From Bacteroidales bacterium (lineage in GTDB: Bacteria; Bacteroidota; Bacteroidia; Bacteroidales; F082): a stretch of 64,000 nucleotides of DNA. Location: positions 1 to 64,000 of the forward strand of contig JAFYIE010000018.1 of assembly GCA_017538795.1 (NCBI GenBank). Direction: 5' to 3'. Below, in pieces: positions 49,699-58,667 of the stretch (the first letter of the stretch is position 1; every line of letters begins with the position of its first letter). The position numbers and the translations under genes are program-made. The notes below the pieces were generated by a model. It did no database searches, had not been told where the DNA came from, and saw nothing but the letters and a program-made list of their open reading frames with translations.

Positions 49699-51072
49699 AT
49701 GAAAAAGTTTTTGTTATTAAGCCTAATCGCATTGATGCTTGTCGGTTGTGGTACCGGCGGTGATCAAGGAGAATTGGTTGGCGTAAGAAAGAAATCAAAG
49801 CCGTTTTATCAACCGGATCCTTACGGAATGGTGTTCGTTCCGATGGGAAGCTACACTATGGGTGCCGGTGGGCAGGACATCACCGGACGCAACGTGTCGC
49901 AGCCTAAGACTATTTCTATAGCGGCATTTTTCATGGATGAGACAGAAATCACCAACAACGAGTACCGTGAGTTTGTGAACTATGTCCGTGACTCTCTCGC
50001 ACGTACTTATCTTGGCGAAGTCGACCCCGACAAATACCTCATTACTCAAAACAAGAAGACGGGTGAGGTTTACGATCCTCCATATCTTAACTGGGATGAG
50101 AAGATAGATTGGCGCAGCGACAATGAAGATTACAGAGGCGCGCTCGAGCAGCTTTATATCCCGGAAGGCGAACGTTACTACGGCAAAAAAGAAGTCGACG
50201 CAAGAAAGCTGATATATCATTACAGCCACATCGACCTCAGAGCGGCTGCCAAGAAAGAGTTCAGAGAAGGTGCCGATTATCGCAATGGAGCTTTCGCAAA
50301 CCGTCCTCAAGGCACGACAGACCGTTCGATATACGTTCATAATGAGGATATTAACATTTATCCTGACACATTAGCATGGATTTATGACTATTCATACGCT
50401 TTCAACGATCCGTTGACAGAGAAGTATTTCTGGCATCCGGCTTACGACCATTATCCTGTTGTCGGTGTGAACTGGAACCAGGCAAACGCTTTCTGTGTAT
50501 GGCGTACCGAAAAACTCAACAAATACCTCGCCAAGCATAAAGGCCAAACAGGAATGTCGGAGTTCCGTCTTCCTACCGAGGCTGAGTGGGAGTGGGCAGC
50601 ACGTGGCGGACATCAGCTCAACCCTTATCCATGGGGCGGTCCTTACGCACGTAACGAAAAAGGTTGCTTGAAGGCTAACTTCAAACCTATGCGCGGCAAC
50701 TATATCGCCGACGGCGGCCTCACAACAGTTATTGTGGCTCATTATCCGGCCAACGACTGGGGTCTGTACGATATGGCAGGTAACGTCTCAGAATGGACAT
50801 CAAGCGCTTATGACCCGTCATCATATAACGTGATGTGGGACATGAACCCTGATTTCCCATATAATGCCAAAGATTCCGATGACCCGGTCATGAAGAGAAA
50901 AGTTATCCGTGGCGGTTCATGGAAAGACGTGGCTTATTATCTGCAGGTGACTACACGTGCCTACGAATATCAGGACACAGCGAAATGCTATATCGGATTC
51001 CGTTGCATCCAGCCATATCTTGGCAGACAAAAAGGCGACAGTCCAAGCAAATCGTCAAGGGTTTATAATTAA
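49699..51072 (+). CDS. gldK: Gliding motility / T9SS lipoprotein GldK (PorK)
   Basis: The 457-residue protein has a lipoprotein signal (KKFLLLSLIALMLVGCGTG) and a formylglycine-generating-enzyme-like fold (FVPMGSYTMGAG, FFMDETEITNNEYREFV, RLPTEAEWEWAARGG, YDMAGNVSEWTSSAYDP, VIRGGSWKDVAYY). GldK/PorK forms the periplasmic ring with GldN/PorN and lacks sulfatase-modifying function in this family. Its N-terminal portion is extended relative to FGE. Gene order porP-gldK-gldL-gldM-gldN is the standard T9SS cluster. Confidence 0.96.
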   Translation: MKKFLLLSLIALMLVGCGTGGDQGELVGVRKKSKPFYQPDPYGMVFVPMGSYTMGAGGQDITGRNVSQPKTISIAAFFMDETEITNNEYREFVNYVRDSLARTYLGEVDPDKYLITQNKKTGEVYDPPYLNWDEKIDWRSDNEDYRGALEQLYIPEGERYYGKKEVDARKLIYHYSHIDLRAAAKKEFREGADYRNGAFANRPQGTTDRSIYVHNEDINIYPDTLAWIYDYSYAFNDPLTEKYFWHPAYDHYPVVGVNWNQANAFCVWRTEKLNKYLAKHKGQTGMSEFRLPTEAEWEWAARGGHQLNPYPWGGPYARNEKGCLKANFKPMRGNYIADGGLTTVIVAHYPANDWGLYDMAGNVSEWTSSAYDPSSYNVMWDMNPDFPYNAKDSDDPVMKRKVIRGGSWKDVAYYLQVTTRAYEYQDTAKCYIGFRCIQPYLGRQKGDSPSKSSRVYN

Positions 51073-51116
51073 TGTTGAGACAAAATAGGAATAATAATTA
51101 ATAAATAAAAGGTAAA

Positions 51117-51857
51117 ATGTCATTTAAAGAGTTTTCAGAGAGCAAGAAGTACAAAAACTTCATGGCTAAGGTTTATGGTATTGGTGCATCTATCGTTTTG
51201 GTTGGTGCTTTGTTCAAACTTACACACATGTCGTTGTTCGGCTGGTCGGGCGCGGCAAACACAATGTTGACACTCGGTTTGTTGACAGAGGCCATCATTT
51301 TCTTCTTCTCGGCATTCGAGCCAGCTCACATGGATCCGGATTGGAGCTTGGTTTATCCAGAGTTGTGGGACATGTATCACGGTGACGAGGCAAACGCTTC
51401 AAAACCGAAACCAGGTGTGAGAAACAACGGTGGCACAATCAGCAGCGACGCTATCACAGAACAGCTCAACGCTATGTTTGAAAAAGCTAACATCAACGCG
51501 GCTACAATGGAGAGACTCAGCCAGGGTCTCAACAAACTTGGTGAGAACGCTTCAAAAATCGCCGACGTCAGCGAGGCAGTAGCAGCAACAAGCAACTACA
51601 CAAAGGCTATGACAAAAGCTTCTGAAACAGCAATGGAACTCGATGCTCAGATGTCGAAGACAGCAACAAATGCCGCAATGTTCTCAGACACAAGCAAGAA
51701 GATGAACGATACAATGGCTCTCTATATCGAGAAAGTCAACGCATCGGCATCATCAACAGACACATTGAATCATCAAATTACAGATTTGTCGAAACGCATG
51801 ACAGCAATGAACACCGTTTACGGTAACATGCTCAATGCAATGAATATCAAGGCTTAA
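51117..51857 (+). CDS. gldL: T9SS motor protein GldL (PorL)
   Basis: The 246-residue protein has two N-terminal membrane helices (IGASIVLVGALFKLTHM and AANTMLTLGLLTEAIIFFFSAFEP, with the buried glutamate in GLLTEAII). A long cytoplasmic helical tail follows, rich in alanine, serine and threonine and ending MNTVYGNMLNAMNIKA. GldL forms a pentameric stator around GldM and uses proton flow to rotate it. It lies between gldK and gldM with small gaps (44 and 11 bases). Confidence 0.96.
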   Translation: MSFKEFSESKKYKNFMAKVYGIGASIVLVGALFKLTHMSLFGWSGAANTMLTLGLLTEAIIFFFSAFEPAHMDPDWSLVYPELWDMYHGDEANASKPKPGVRNNGGTISSDAITEQLNAMFEKANINAATMERLSQGLNKLGENASKIADVSEAVAATSNYTKAMTKASETAMELDAQMSKTATNAAMFSDTSKKMNDTMALYIEKVNASASSTDTLNHQITDLSKRMTAMNTVYGNMLNAMNIKA

Positions 51858-51868
51858 GTTTTTTAGAA

Positions 51869-53560
51869 ATGGCAGGAGCAAAAGAAACCCCAAGGCAGAA
51901 GATGATCGGTATGATGTACCTGGTCCTCACTGCTTTATTGGCATTGAACGTCTCAGCCGACATCCTCGACGCTTTCGCTATCGTGAACGACGGTCAGGAG
52001 AAGACAAACGCCAGCGTTGAGAATAAGATTGAAGACTATTACAACATCTTCGAGCAGCAATATATCAGAGAACCGGAGAAAGCCCGTTCCTATTGGGAAA
52101 AGGCTAATGAAATCCGTGTCAAGACCGACGAGATCATCAACTTTATCAGTAACGACATCATGGTTCCGATGGTGCTCGAGACAGAAGGCATCACTTTGGA
52201 CAATCTTTTAAATCCAAAGGATAAGAAAAAATCGCTCGTAAGAAATCTGAATAAGATAAATTCAGACAACAGCCGTGTTTTTTATGAGTTCGAACTGAAA
52301 AACATCGACGCTAAGGATAAATACGACGCGGCCACCAACTTCATGATTAACAACGGTAATGCCGCCTTGTTGAAAAACAAGATTCAGGAATACCGTGAGT
52401 TTGTGGTGAATACAGTGGAAGACGCCGGATTGTCAAACTACAGCAAGTATGTGGGACTTCTCACCGACGTCGACCATAATGGCGAAAAGATTATCTACAC
52501 CGACAACGACGGACAGGAACTCAGCTGGGAAAACAAGAACTTTGAGCACATCATTCTTACCGCTGAAATAGCTATCCTCAACAAGATTATCGGTGAGATT
52601 CAGACGACAGAATACGACGCTATCACAGCTTTGTTCAAACAAATCGGCTCATCCGACTTCAAGTTCGAGTCTGTTCAGGCCCGTGTTATCCAAAAGAGCG
52701 ACTTCATCATCAAAGGTCAGAACTACGAGGCTGAGATTTTCATCGCCGCCGCTGACACTTCAAAGGCTTTCGATGTGAAGTATTACATGGATGCTGAAGA
52801 CTATAACAAAGCAAAAGGCCAGCCGGTGAAGTTGAACAGTAAGGAAGGAAAGGTTCTTCTTAGCTTCCCGACATCAACTGTTGGCGTTCACAAATATGTA
52901 GGTCGTATTGAGATACCACGCCCAGACGGCACAATGGCATATTACGACTTCAACGAGACATTCCAGGTGGCACCACCAGCGGTGACAGTGGCTCCAACCA
53001 AGATGATGGTAATGTACGAAGAGCTTCAAAACCCTATCTCAGTGTCGGCTCCAGGCTTCACAAGCGATGAAATCACAATCAACGTCGAAGGCGGTAAATA
53101 CACCAGAGATAAAAACGACGGCGATTATTTCGTTGAGGTGAACAAAGGCTCGAAGGTTGTGAAGGTGAAGGTTACCGCAAGAGATGAAACCGGCACAATG
53201 GTTGACCTCGGAACACAAGAATTCCGCGTGAAACAGGTGCCAGACCCGGTTGTTAAAATCGGTGACATAACAGGCGGTAAAGTCGAGAAAGAAGTGCTTC
53301 TCAGCATCGGCAGAGTGATGGCTGTGATGAAAGACTTTGATTTTGAAGGCTTTAACTACGTGGTTGATTCTTATACAGTGTCAACCTACAGAGGAACATT
53401 TATCGATAAAAATAACAAAGGACCTAAGTTCTCAAGCGAAGTTATAGAACTTATCAGCAACGCTCAGACAGGACAAAGAATACAGTTCCAAGACATCTGC
53501 GTCAGAAGTCCTAAGGGCGAAGTGAGAAACGTTGGTTCAATAAACATTCAAATAAAGTAA
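51869..53560 (+). CDS. gldM: T9SS motor/transperiplasmic protein GldM (PorM)
   Basis: The 563-residue protein has the conserved N-terminus ETPRQKMIGMMYLVLTALLALNVS that includes its single membrane helix. The large periplasmic part is made of the GldM N-terminal and immunoglobulin-like domains (GTMAYYDFNETFQVAPPAVTVAPTKM, FEGFNYVVDSYTVSTYRG). GldM dimers reach from the GldL stator to the GldK/GldN ring. It ends one base before the gldN start. Confidence 0.96.
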   Translation: MAGAKETPRQKMIGMMYLVLTALLALNVSADILDAFAIVNDGQEKTNASVENKIEDYYNIFEQQYIREPEKARSYWEKANEIRVKTDEIINFISNDIMVPMVLETEGITLDNLLNPKDKKKSLVRNLNKINSDNSRVFYEFELKNIDAKDKYDAATNFMINNGNAALLKNKIQEYREFVVNTVEDAGLSNYSKYVGLLTDVDHNGEKIIYTDNDGQELSWENKNFEHIILTAEIAILNKIIGEIQTTEYDAITALFKQIGSSDFKFESVQARVIQKSDFIIKGQNYEAEIFIAAADTSKAFDVKYYMDAEDYNKAKGQPVKLNSKEGKVLLSFPTSTVGVHKYVGRIEIPRPDGTMAYYDFNETFQVAPPAVTVAPTKMMVMYEELQNPISVSAPGFTSDEITINVEGGKYTRDKNDGDYFVEVNKGSKVVKVKVTARDETGTMVDLGTQEFRVKQVPDPVVKIGDITGGKVEKEVLLSIGRVMAVMKDFDFEGFNYVVDSYTVSTYRGTFIDKNNKGPKFSSEVIELISNAQTGQRIQFQDICVRSPKGEVRNVGSINIQIK

Positions 53561-53561
53561 C

Positions 53562-54416
53562 ATGAAAAGGATAGTTTCAATAATCGCAGCATCATTGGTA
53601 TGCTTGTTCATCGATGCTCCAAAGGCGTCAGCACAAATCACAAGCGATACATATAACGATGGCTTATATGTTGAAAATGCCACTGGAGTGAAAAAAGTCA
53701 TCCCTTATCCTGAAGTCAGGGAAGCTGATATTATGTGGAAGAAGAGAGTCTGGCGTGAAATCGATTTCCGTCAGAAGATGAACCTTCCATTTTATTACCC
53801 GAGAGACGGTCATCAGAACTGGAGAAGATTCATAGACGTCATCATGGACGCTTTGAAAGAAGGAAGATGCCAGGCTTACGAAGTGACAGTGACAGGTGAG
53901 TTGAACAACCCGTTGCCATATTCAAAGCTTATGACAGGCTTGAATACAGAAAGACATCAGGCTATTTACGACGATTACGGCAATAAGATAGGCGACACTG
54001 TCATTGCCATCGCATTCAAGCCGGAGTCGGTGACACGTCTCCGTTTAATGGAAGACTGGTATTTCGATGCCCACAGAAGCCAGATGATGGTTAGAATTGA
54101 AGCCATCTGCCCGGTTACGATGCGTGACGTCAACGACACACTCCAGATGCCTAACGAGTTGTTCTGGATTCCATTCGATGAGAACACACGCACAGTGTTG
54201 TCGGAAGCACCGGTTTACAACAGAAACAACTCGGCAGCCCGTTTGTCGTACGACGACTTGTTCTGGAAACGTCAGTTCGACAGCTACATCTACAAGGAAG
54301 AAAACGTTTACGACCGCAGCATCCAAGACTATGCGACGGGTATCGACGCCTTGATGGAGTCAGAACGAATCAAACAAGAAATCATCGACTACGAACAGAA
54401 CGTTTGGGAATACTAA
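53562..54416 (+). CDS. gldN: T9SS periplasmic ring protein GldN (PorN)
   Basis: The 284-residue protein has a signal peptide (RIVSIIAASLVCLFIDAPKASAQ) and GldN features (PYPEVREADIMWKKRVWREIDFRQKMNLPFYYP, VTRLRLMEDWYFDAHRSQM, FWIPFDENTRTVLSEAPVYN). GldN/PorN binds GldK/PorK to make a 50-nm ring under the outer membrane. It is last of the cluster; a strong 18-bp hairpin terminator follows immediately. Confidence 0.95.
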   Translation: MKRIVSIIAASLVCLFIDAPKASAQITSDTYNDGLYVENATGVKKVIPYPEVREADIMWKKRVWREIDFRQKMNLPFYYPRDGHQNWRRFIDVIMDALKEGRCQAYEVTVTGELNNPLPYSKLMTGLNTERHQAIYDDYGNKIGDTVIAIAFKPESVTRLRLMEDWYFDAHRSQMMVRIEAICPVTMRDVNDTLQMPNELFWIPFDENTRTVLSEAPVYNRNNSAARLSYDDLFWKRQFDSYIYKEENVYDRSIQDYATGIDALMESERIKQEIIDYEQNVWEY

Positions 54417-54428
54417 ACGAAGTTAGAA

Positions 54429-54475
54429 GTTAGTAGTTAGAAGTTAACTCTAACTTCTAACTACTAACTTTTTTT
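54429..54475. terminator. Terminator built from the TTAGAAGTTAG repeat
   Basis: A perfect 18-bp inverted repeat (54429-54446 and 54451-54468, both arms built from TTAGAAGTTA units) closes an ACTC tetraloop and is followed by T7. It ends the gld cluster; the DEAD helicase stop lies within its T-run (54474-54476). The same repeat forms a hairpin at 32383-32437. Confidence 0.9.
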
Positions 54476-56288
54476 AATATCTCACTCTCTTTCCGTGCTT
54501 CCTTTCAGGTCTCTCGTTTTCACGAGATTTTTTCTTTTTAGAAGATACTTTTTTATCTTTTTTTGCTTTCTTTGAGTCTTTTTCCTGTCTGCGGCTGCGG
54601 CGGGAGTGTTGCTCTTCTTCGCGGTCACGGCGACGGCGGTCTTCATGGAAGCCGTCACGGGATTTCGGTTCTCCAGTCGTAATCTCCACTCTGATTCCTT
54701 CCTTATTCTTACTCGGGTCGGCAAAGCAATCGACGATGAACTGCGCCTTGTCGCCATCGACAGCCACAAACGAGAAATTCTCCATCAGGTCGATGTGTCC
54801 TATTTCGATATCTTTTGTTCCCGTCACGTCGTTGATTCTGCCAATCAGTGAGTTCGGCTTGATATGATCACGCTTGCCGAGACCGAAAAACAGCCTCACC
54901 ATGTGCGAATCGTCATGCTGTTTCTTCTCTTTTCTATCCTTCTTATCCTTACCATCCTTCTTATCCTCGTCTACGTTAAGGTCTTTCGCGTCTTTGTAAT
55001 AATCGAGAAAACGATTAAAGTTCAATGCCACAACTCTTGTGATGAGCTCTTCGCGAGTGAGCCAGTTGAGCTTTTTGAACACTATCGGCAGGTAGTCGTC
55101 GATGTCTTCGCGCATGATGTCGACTTTCTCAAGGTTGTCGATGTGGCGAAAGAGCTGTTTTTCGCAAACCTGTTGTGCTGTCGGGATCAGCGCGCGTTCG
55201 AGTGGCTGCTGCAGCTGTTTTTCAATGGCTTTGATCTTATGTTTCTCTTTCACATGCACGAGGCTGATGCAGATGCCTGTCTTGTCGGCGCGTCCCGTTC
55301 TGCCGCTGCGGTGCACGTAAGTGTCGATGTCGTCCGGAAGGTTATAGTTGATGATATGTGTGAGGTTGTTGACATCCAGACCTCTTGCCGCGACGTCGGT
55401 AGCCACCAGAATCTGCGTGAATCCCTGGCGGAAATGGTTCATGACCAGGTCGCGTTGCGCCTGCGAGAGGTCGCCGTGCAGCGATGCGGCGTTGTAGCCG
55501 TCGTGAATGAGGTTGTCGGCAACTTCCTGTGTCTCAAGTTTCGTGCGGCAAAAGACGATGCCGTAAATCGACGGATAATAATCGATCAAACGTTTCAACG
55601 CGAGGTAACGGTCACTTGCCTTGATAAGATAGTAGTTGTGTCGCACATTGGCTGTGCCCGAGTTTTTCGCCCCTATGCTGATGCGCACGGGGTTGTTCAT
55701 GTATTTGTTCAAGATTTGCTCTACCTCCGCCGGCATGGTGGCCGAGAAAAGCAAAGTGTTCTTTTCTGCCGGCATGTACTCCAAAATGGCGTCGACGTCT
55801 TCCTGGAAACCCATGTCAAGCATCTCGTCGGCCTCGTCGAGCACCATCCACTGCACATGGCTGAAGTCGATGCGGTTGCGACGAATCATGTCCTGCAAAC
55901 GACCTGGTGTCGCCACTATGATTTGCGGTTTCTTGGCGAGGCTCTTGAACTGTTGTTCGATGCTGGCACCGCCGTAAACCGGCACAATCATCAGCTCAGG
56001 AATATATTTTGCATAGCTGAGCAGGTCTTTCGTAATCTGCATGCAAAGTTCACGCGTCGGGCATAAAATCAAAGCCTGAACGCTACGATTTTTCGCGTCA
56101 ATATTCTGCAGAAGCGGAAGTCCGAAAGCAGCGGTCTTGCCAGTGCCTGTCTGCGCAAGTCCAACTAAATCAGTGCGTTGCGATAATAAAATCGGCAGAA
56201 CCTCAGCCTGAATCGGCATAGGCTCCTTGAATCCTAATTCATCTATTGCCTTTAGGATCGCAGGGTTTAAATTGAAATCTTGAAACAT
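54474..56288 (-). CDS. DEAD-box RNA helicase with DbpA-type RNA-binding domain
   Basis: The ~604-residue protein has the DEAD-box helicase motifs: Q motif (FQDFNLNPAILKAIDELGFKEPMPIQAEVLP), GLAQTGTGKTAA, VLDEADEMLDMGF, LLFSATMP and HRSGRTGRADKTG. A DbpA RNA-binding domain (VRLFFGLGKRDHIKPNSLIGRIND) follows, then a lysine/arginine-rich tail. It probably acts in ribosome assembly or cold adaptation (DeaD/CsdA-like). The Met at 56288 fits the domain start. A TAATTTTG -7 box lies upstream (56307-56314) and diverges from the serine hydrolase promoter. Confidence 0.92.
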   Translation of the reverse strand: MFQDFNLNPAILKAIDELGFKEPMPIQAEVLPILLSQRTDLVGLAQTGTGKTAAFGLPLLQNIDAKNRSVQALILCPTRELCMQITKDLLSYAKYIPELMIVPVYGGASIEQQFKSLAKKPQIIVATPGRLQDMIRRNRIDFSHVQWMVLDEADEMLDMGFQEDVDAILEYMPAEKNTLLFSATMPAEVEQILNKYMNNPVRISIGAKNSGTANVRHNYYLIKASDRYLALKRLIDYYPSIYGIVFCRTKLETQEVADNLIHDGYNAASLHGDLSQAQRDLVMNHFRQGFTQILVATDVAARGLDVNNLTHIINYNLPDDIDTYVHRSGRTGRADKTGICISLVHVKEKHKIKAIEKQLQQPLERALIPTAQQVCEKQLFRHIDNLEKVDIMREDIDDYLPIVFKKLNWLTREELITRVVALNFNRFLDYYKDAKDLNVDEDKKDGKDKKDRKEKKQHDDSHMVRLFFGLGKRDHIKPNSLIGRINDVTGTKDIEIGHIDLMENFSFVAVDGDKAQFIVDCFADPSKNKEGIRVEITTGEPKSRDGFHEDRRRRDREEEQHSRRSRRQEKDSKKAKKDKKVSSKKKKSRENERPERKHGKRVRY

Positions 56289-56306
56289 AGATTGAAATTG
56301 ATGGTG

Positions 56307-56334
56307 CAAAATTACAAAAAATATGCTATATTTG
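56307..56334. promoter_or_regulatory. Divergent promoters (helicase / serine hydrolase)
   Basis: TAATTTTG on the minus strand (56307-56314) and TATATTTG on the plus strand (56327-56334) are 12 bases apart. The latter supports the serine hydrolase start at 56355, 20 bases downstream. Confidence 0.65.
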
Positions 56335-56354
56335 CAGGATATTTTTCAAAGAGT

Positions 56355-57608
56355 ATGAAAACGAGGTTCTTACTTTTAATTTTTACATTTTTTTTGATGT
56401 CGTGCTCGTCAAAGACAGAGCATTATACAGCTAAAGAAGTCGAATCATGGCCGTTGGTAAATGTCGATTCGATTTTTAAGGATTTGGACAAACCGACACT
56501 CAACAAGAAGGCGACCCAGATAGACAAGACCTTTAATAATTTGAAGAAAAGGACGACATTCAACGGCACGGTTCTGTTCGCCGAAAAGGGTAGGATTATC
56601 TTTGAAAAATCGTATGGGGTGAGGAATCTGCGTACACGCAAAGGCGAGATAAAAAACAACGATCTGTATCAACTCAGCTCAGTCTCGAAGATGTTTACCG
56701 CCGAGGCGATAATGATTCTCAAAACTCGTGGACTCATCGACTACGACGCGGATATAAAAACCTACATTCCTGAGTTTCCTTACGACGGCATCACTACGCG
56801 CATGCTGCTGACACACCGTTCTGGCTTGTCGCGTTATGAGACTCTGGCCGACAACAACTGGCCCGACAAAAGAGTGCCGTTTACCAACGACAACATGATA
56901 GAATATTATGTCAAATACAAGCCAAACCCATATTTCAAGCCAGACAATGGTTTCCATTATTGCAACGTGAATTACGCTATGTTGGCGAGCATAGTGGAGC
57001 GTGTCTCGGGCAAGAGTTTCGTCGATTTCATGCGGGAAGACGTTTTTGACGTCGCCGGAATGCGCGATTCGTATATTTACGACATGCCAACCGACTCGAT
57101 GGTGTCGTTGTATCTCCCGAACTGTATTCAGGGATATTACGTCGGTCGTAAACGTCCGCGACAGGCTCAAAATGAGTATCTTAACGGCGTCAAAGGCGAT
57201 AAAATAATGTTCTCCAATGTCGAGGATATGTATCGTTTCAAGGTCGCTCTCGATTATGGATTGTTTGTGCCTGATTCCATACAGGAAGAGGCCTTCAAGC
57301 CAGGAAGTCCAAGATATTCAAAGAGAAAAGACAACTACGGCTTCGGATGGCGTATATCGCGTAAATATCCAGGATGTTTCTATCATTATGGTTGGTGGAA
57401 AGGTTATCGTTCGTTCTTTATGTTCGATAAAGTCAACGACCGTACTCTGATAGTTTTAACCAACACTGATAAAGGTCCCAACTCTGATGTCTTCTGGAAG
57501 TTATTGAAAGACAACACAATATCTTTGGCTCCTGCTTCCATTAATGTTCCAATTATTGAGCTTGAAGAAAATCTTAAATATCCTTATTCTTCGTATCGTA
57601 ACCGCTGA
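56355..57608 (+). CDS. Beta-lactamase-like serine hydrolase lipoprotein
   Basis: The 417-residue protein has a lipoprotein signal (FLLLIFTFFLMSCSSK) and a class C beta-lactamase-like domain. The S-x-x-K motif is in LSSVSKMFTAEA, the tyrosine motif in HYCNVNYAML (Y-x-N) and a YGFGWR/HYGWW motif near the C-terminus. It is probably a penicillin-binding-protein-like esterase or peptidase rather than an antibiotic resistance enzyme. The frame extends upstream to 56280 but the signal peptide and promoter fix 56355. It ends exactly where the convergent response regulator gene ends. Confidence 0.88.
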   Translation: MKTRFLLLIFTFFLMSCSSKTEHYTAKEVESWPLVNVDSIFKDLDKPTLNKKATQIDKTFNNLKKRTTFNGTVLFAEKGRIIFEKSYGVRNLRTRKGEIKNNDLYQLSSVSKMFTAEAIMILKTRGLIDYDADIKTYIPEFPYDGITTRMLLTHRSGLSRYETLADNNWPDKRVPFTNDNMIEYYVKYKPNPYFKPDNGFHYCNVNYAMLASIVERVSGKSFVDFMREDVFDVAGMRDSYIYDMPTDSMVSLYLPNCIQGYYVGRKRPRQAQNEYLNGVKGDKIMFSNVEDMYRFKVALDYGLFVPDSIQEEAFKPGSPRYSKRKDNYGFGWRISRKYPGCFYHYGWWKGYRSFFMFDKVNDRTLIVLTNTDKGPNSDVFWKLLKDNTISLAPASINVPIIELEENLKYPYSSYRNR

Positions 57609-58301
57609 TTATAAGGTGTTTACGATAAGCTTATAGCCAATACTGTGAACATTTTCAATGTAAACATTCGGGTCTTCGCATAACATGTTTCGAAGTCTCC
57701 CGACGTAAACATCCATGTTGCGTGCGTTGAAATAGTTCTCGGCTTTCCACACTCTTTGCAAGGCTAAGTGCCGCTCCACAACACGGTTTTTATATTCACA
57801 AAAAAGGTATAGAAGATCCAACTCTTTGGATGTTAGCTTCTTTTCCTTTCCGTTGTGAATCAAAACGTGATGTAATATGTCTAAAGTATAACTGCCGATT
57901 TTGAAATAATGCTGGGCTTTTTCATGCGTCTTTACTCTTTTGTGAATGGCTTCTATGCGCATGCTCAATTCTTCCATGCTGAAAGGCCGCGAGATGAAAT
58001 CGTCGGCACCTACATTGAAACCTTTTATTATTTCATCTTGATGCTTGTTGGCACCAAGAAAAATAACCGGAATATCCCTGTTCAACTTCTTGATTTCCTC
58101 AACTAAATCGAAACCATTAATGATGGGAATGTCGACGTCTACGAGTACGAAATCCAAACGTTCTTTTTGAAAATAAAGTAAAGCCTCTTCTCCATTGAAA
58201 GTTATCAAAACGGAATATCCACGTGAGACAAGGTAGTTTTTTGTTATAGAGGCAAGATCCTTGTCTGGTTCCGCTAAGAGAATTTTTAAAGATTTAACCA
58301 T
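57609..58301 (-). CDS. OmpR-type response regulator with degenerate receiver
   Basis: The 230-residue protein has an N-terminal receiver and a C-terminal winged-helix DNA-binding domain (LTSKELDLLYLFCEYKNRVVERHLALQRVW ... NMDVYVGRLRNML). The phosphate-accepting aspartate is present (FVLVD, about 55). The conserved Ser/Thr is glycine (FLGANK, 83), the conserved lysine is arginine (ISRPF, 105) and the acidic pair reads E-P-D at 11-13. No histidine kinase is adjacent. It may be phosphorylated weakly or work as a constitutive, phosphorylation-independent regulator. It is convergent with the serine hydrolase gene with no gap. Confidence 0.85.
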   Translation of the reverse strand: MVKSLKILLAEPDKDLASITKNYLVSRGYSVLITFNGEEALLYFQKERLDFVLVDVDIPIINGFDLVEEIKKLNRDIPVIFLGANKHQDEIIKGFNVGADDFISRPFSMEELSMRIEAIHKRVKTHEKAQHYFKIGSYTLDILHHVLIHNGKEKKLTSKELDLLYLFCEYKNRVVERHLALQRVWKAENYFNARNMDVYVGRLRNMLCEDPNVYIENVHSIGYKLIVNTL

Positions 58302-58470
58302 AATTATTTTTTAAGGATGTTTGTTTCTTTACATTGCAAAAATAGAATGTGGTAAATTTTTAAAAAAAATTTTATGGCGTAAACTGTTCATTATGAAGCA
58401 TTTTTAACTTTTCTTTCTGTTTTTTGCAAGAAATCTTAAAAAATTTTATCTGTATATTAAAAAAAATTAG

Positions 58471-58478
58471 TATTTTTG
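58471..58478 (+). promoter_or_regulatory. -7 element of the candidate small RNA
   Basis: TATTTTTG matches the TAnnTTTG consensus and would start a transcript at about 58484. The -33 region is poor. Confidence 0.5.
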
Positions 58479-58483
58479 CAGTG

Positions 58484-58605
58484 CGTAACGATGTACATCC
58501 ATAGTCACCTATCCAGGTGATTTACATTGTTCGTAAAAGGTTTCATAAATTTTGGTTTTTGGTTCTGGAGACCGACCACGCTCAATGGTCGGTCTCTTTT
58601 TTTTG
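58484..58605 (+). ncRNA. Candidate small RNA with strong terminator
   Basis: No coding gene explains this ~120-base stretch. It starts just after a -7 box and folds into a hairpin: AACGATGTA (58487-58495) pairs with TACATTGTT (58523-58531, one G-U) outside a CACCT/AGGTG stem (58506-58510, 58515-58519). An AU-rich linker is followed by a perfect 11-bp stem GAGACCGACCA / TGGTCGGTCTC (58568-58578 and 58586-58596) and a T8 run. Immediately after lies a separate pgi promoter. An abundant trans-acting RNA or a leader attenuator of pgi are both possible; the independent pgi promoter argues for a separate RNA. Confidence 0.6.
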
Positions 58606-58611
58606 CATATT

Positions 58612-58642
58612 TTTGTCAGTCAAAGAAAAATTTGTATCTTTG
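58612..58642 (+). promoter_or_regulatory. pgi promoter (TTTG-N19-TATCTTTG)
   Basis: TTTG at 58612-58615 and TATCTTTG at 58635-58642 are separated by exactly 19 bases, the consensus spacing. The pgi ATG is 25 bases downstream. Confidence 0.85.
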
Positions 58643-58667
58643 TAATTTGTTAAAAACATAAAAAATT

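Noticed and set aside
54864-56066. 400-codon rightward frame opposite the DEAD-box helicase
   Set aside because: Antisense shadow; no family features and no promoter or start context.
56355-57608. Possible beta-lactam resistance gene
   Set aside because: Class C-like folds are mostly esterases or peptidases in such genomes; nothing specific indicates resistance.
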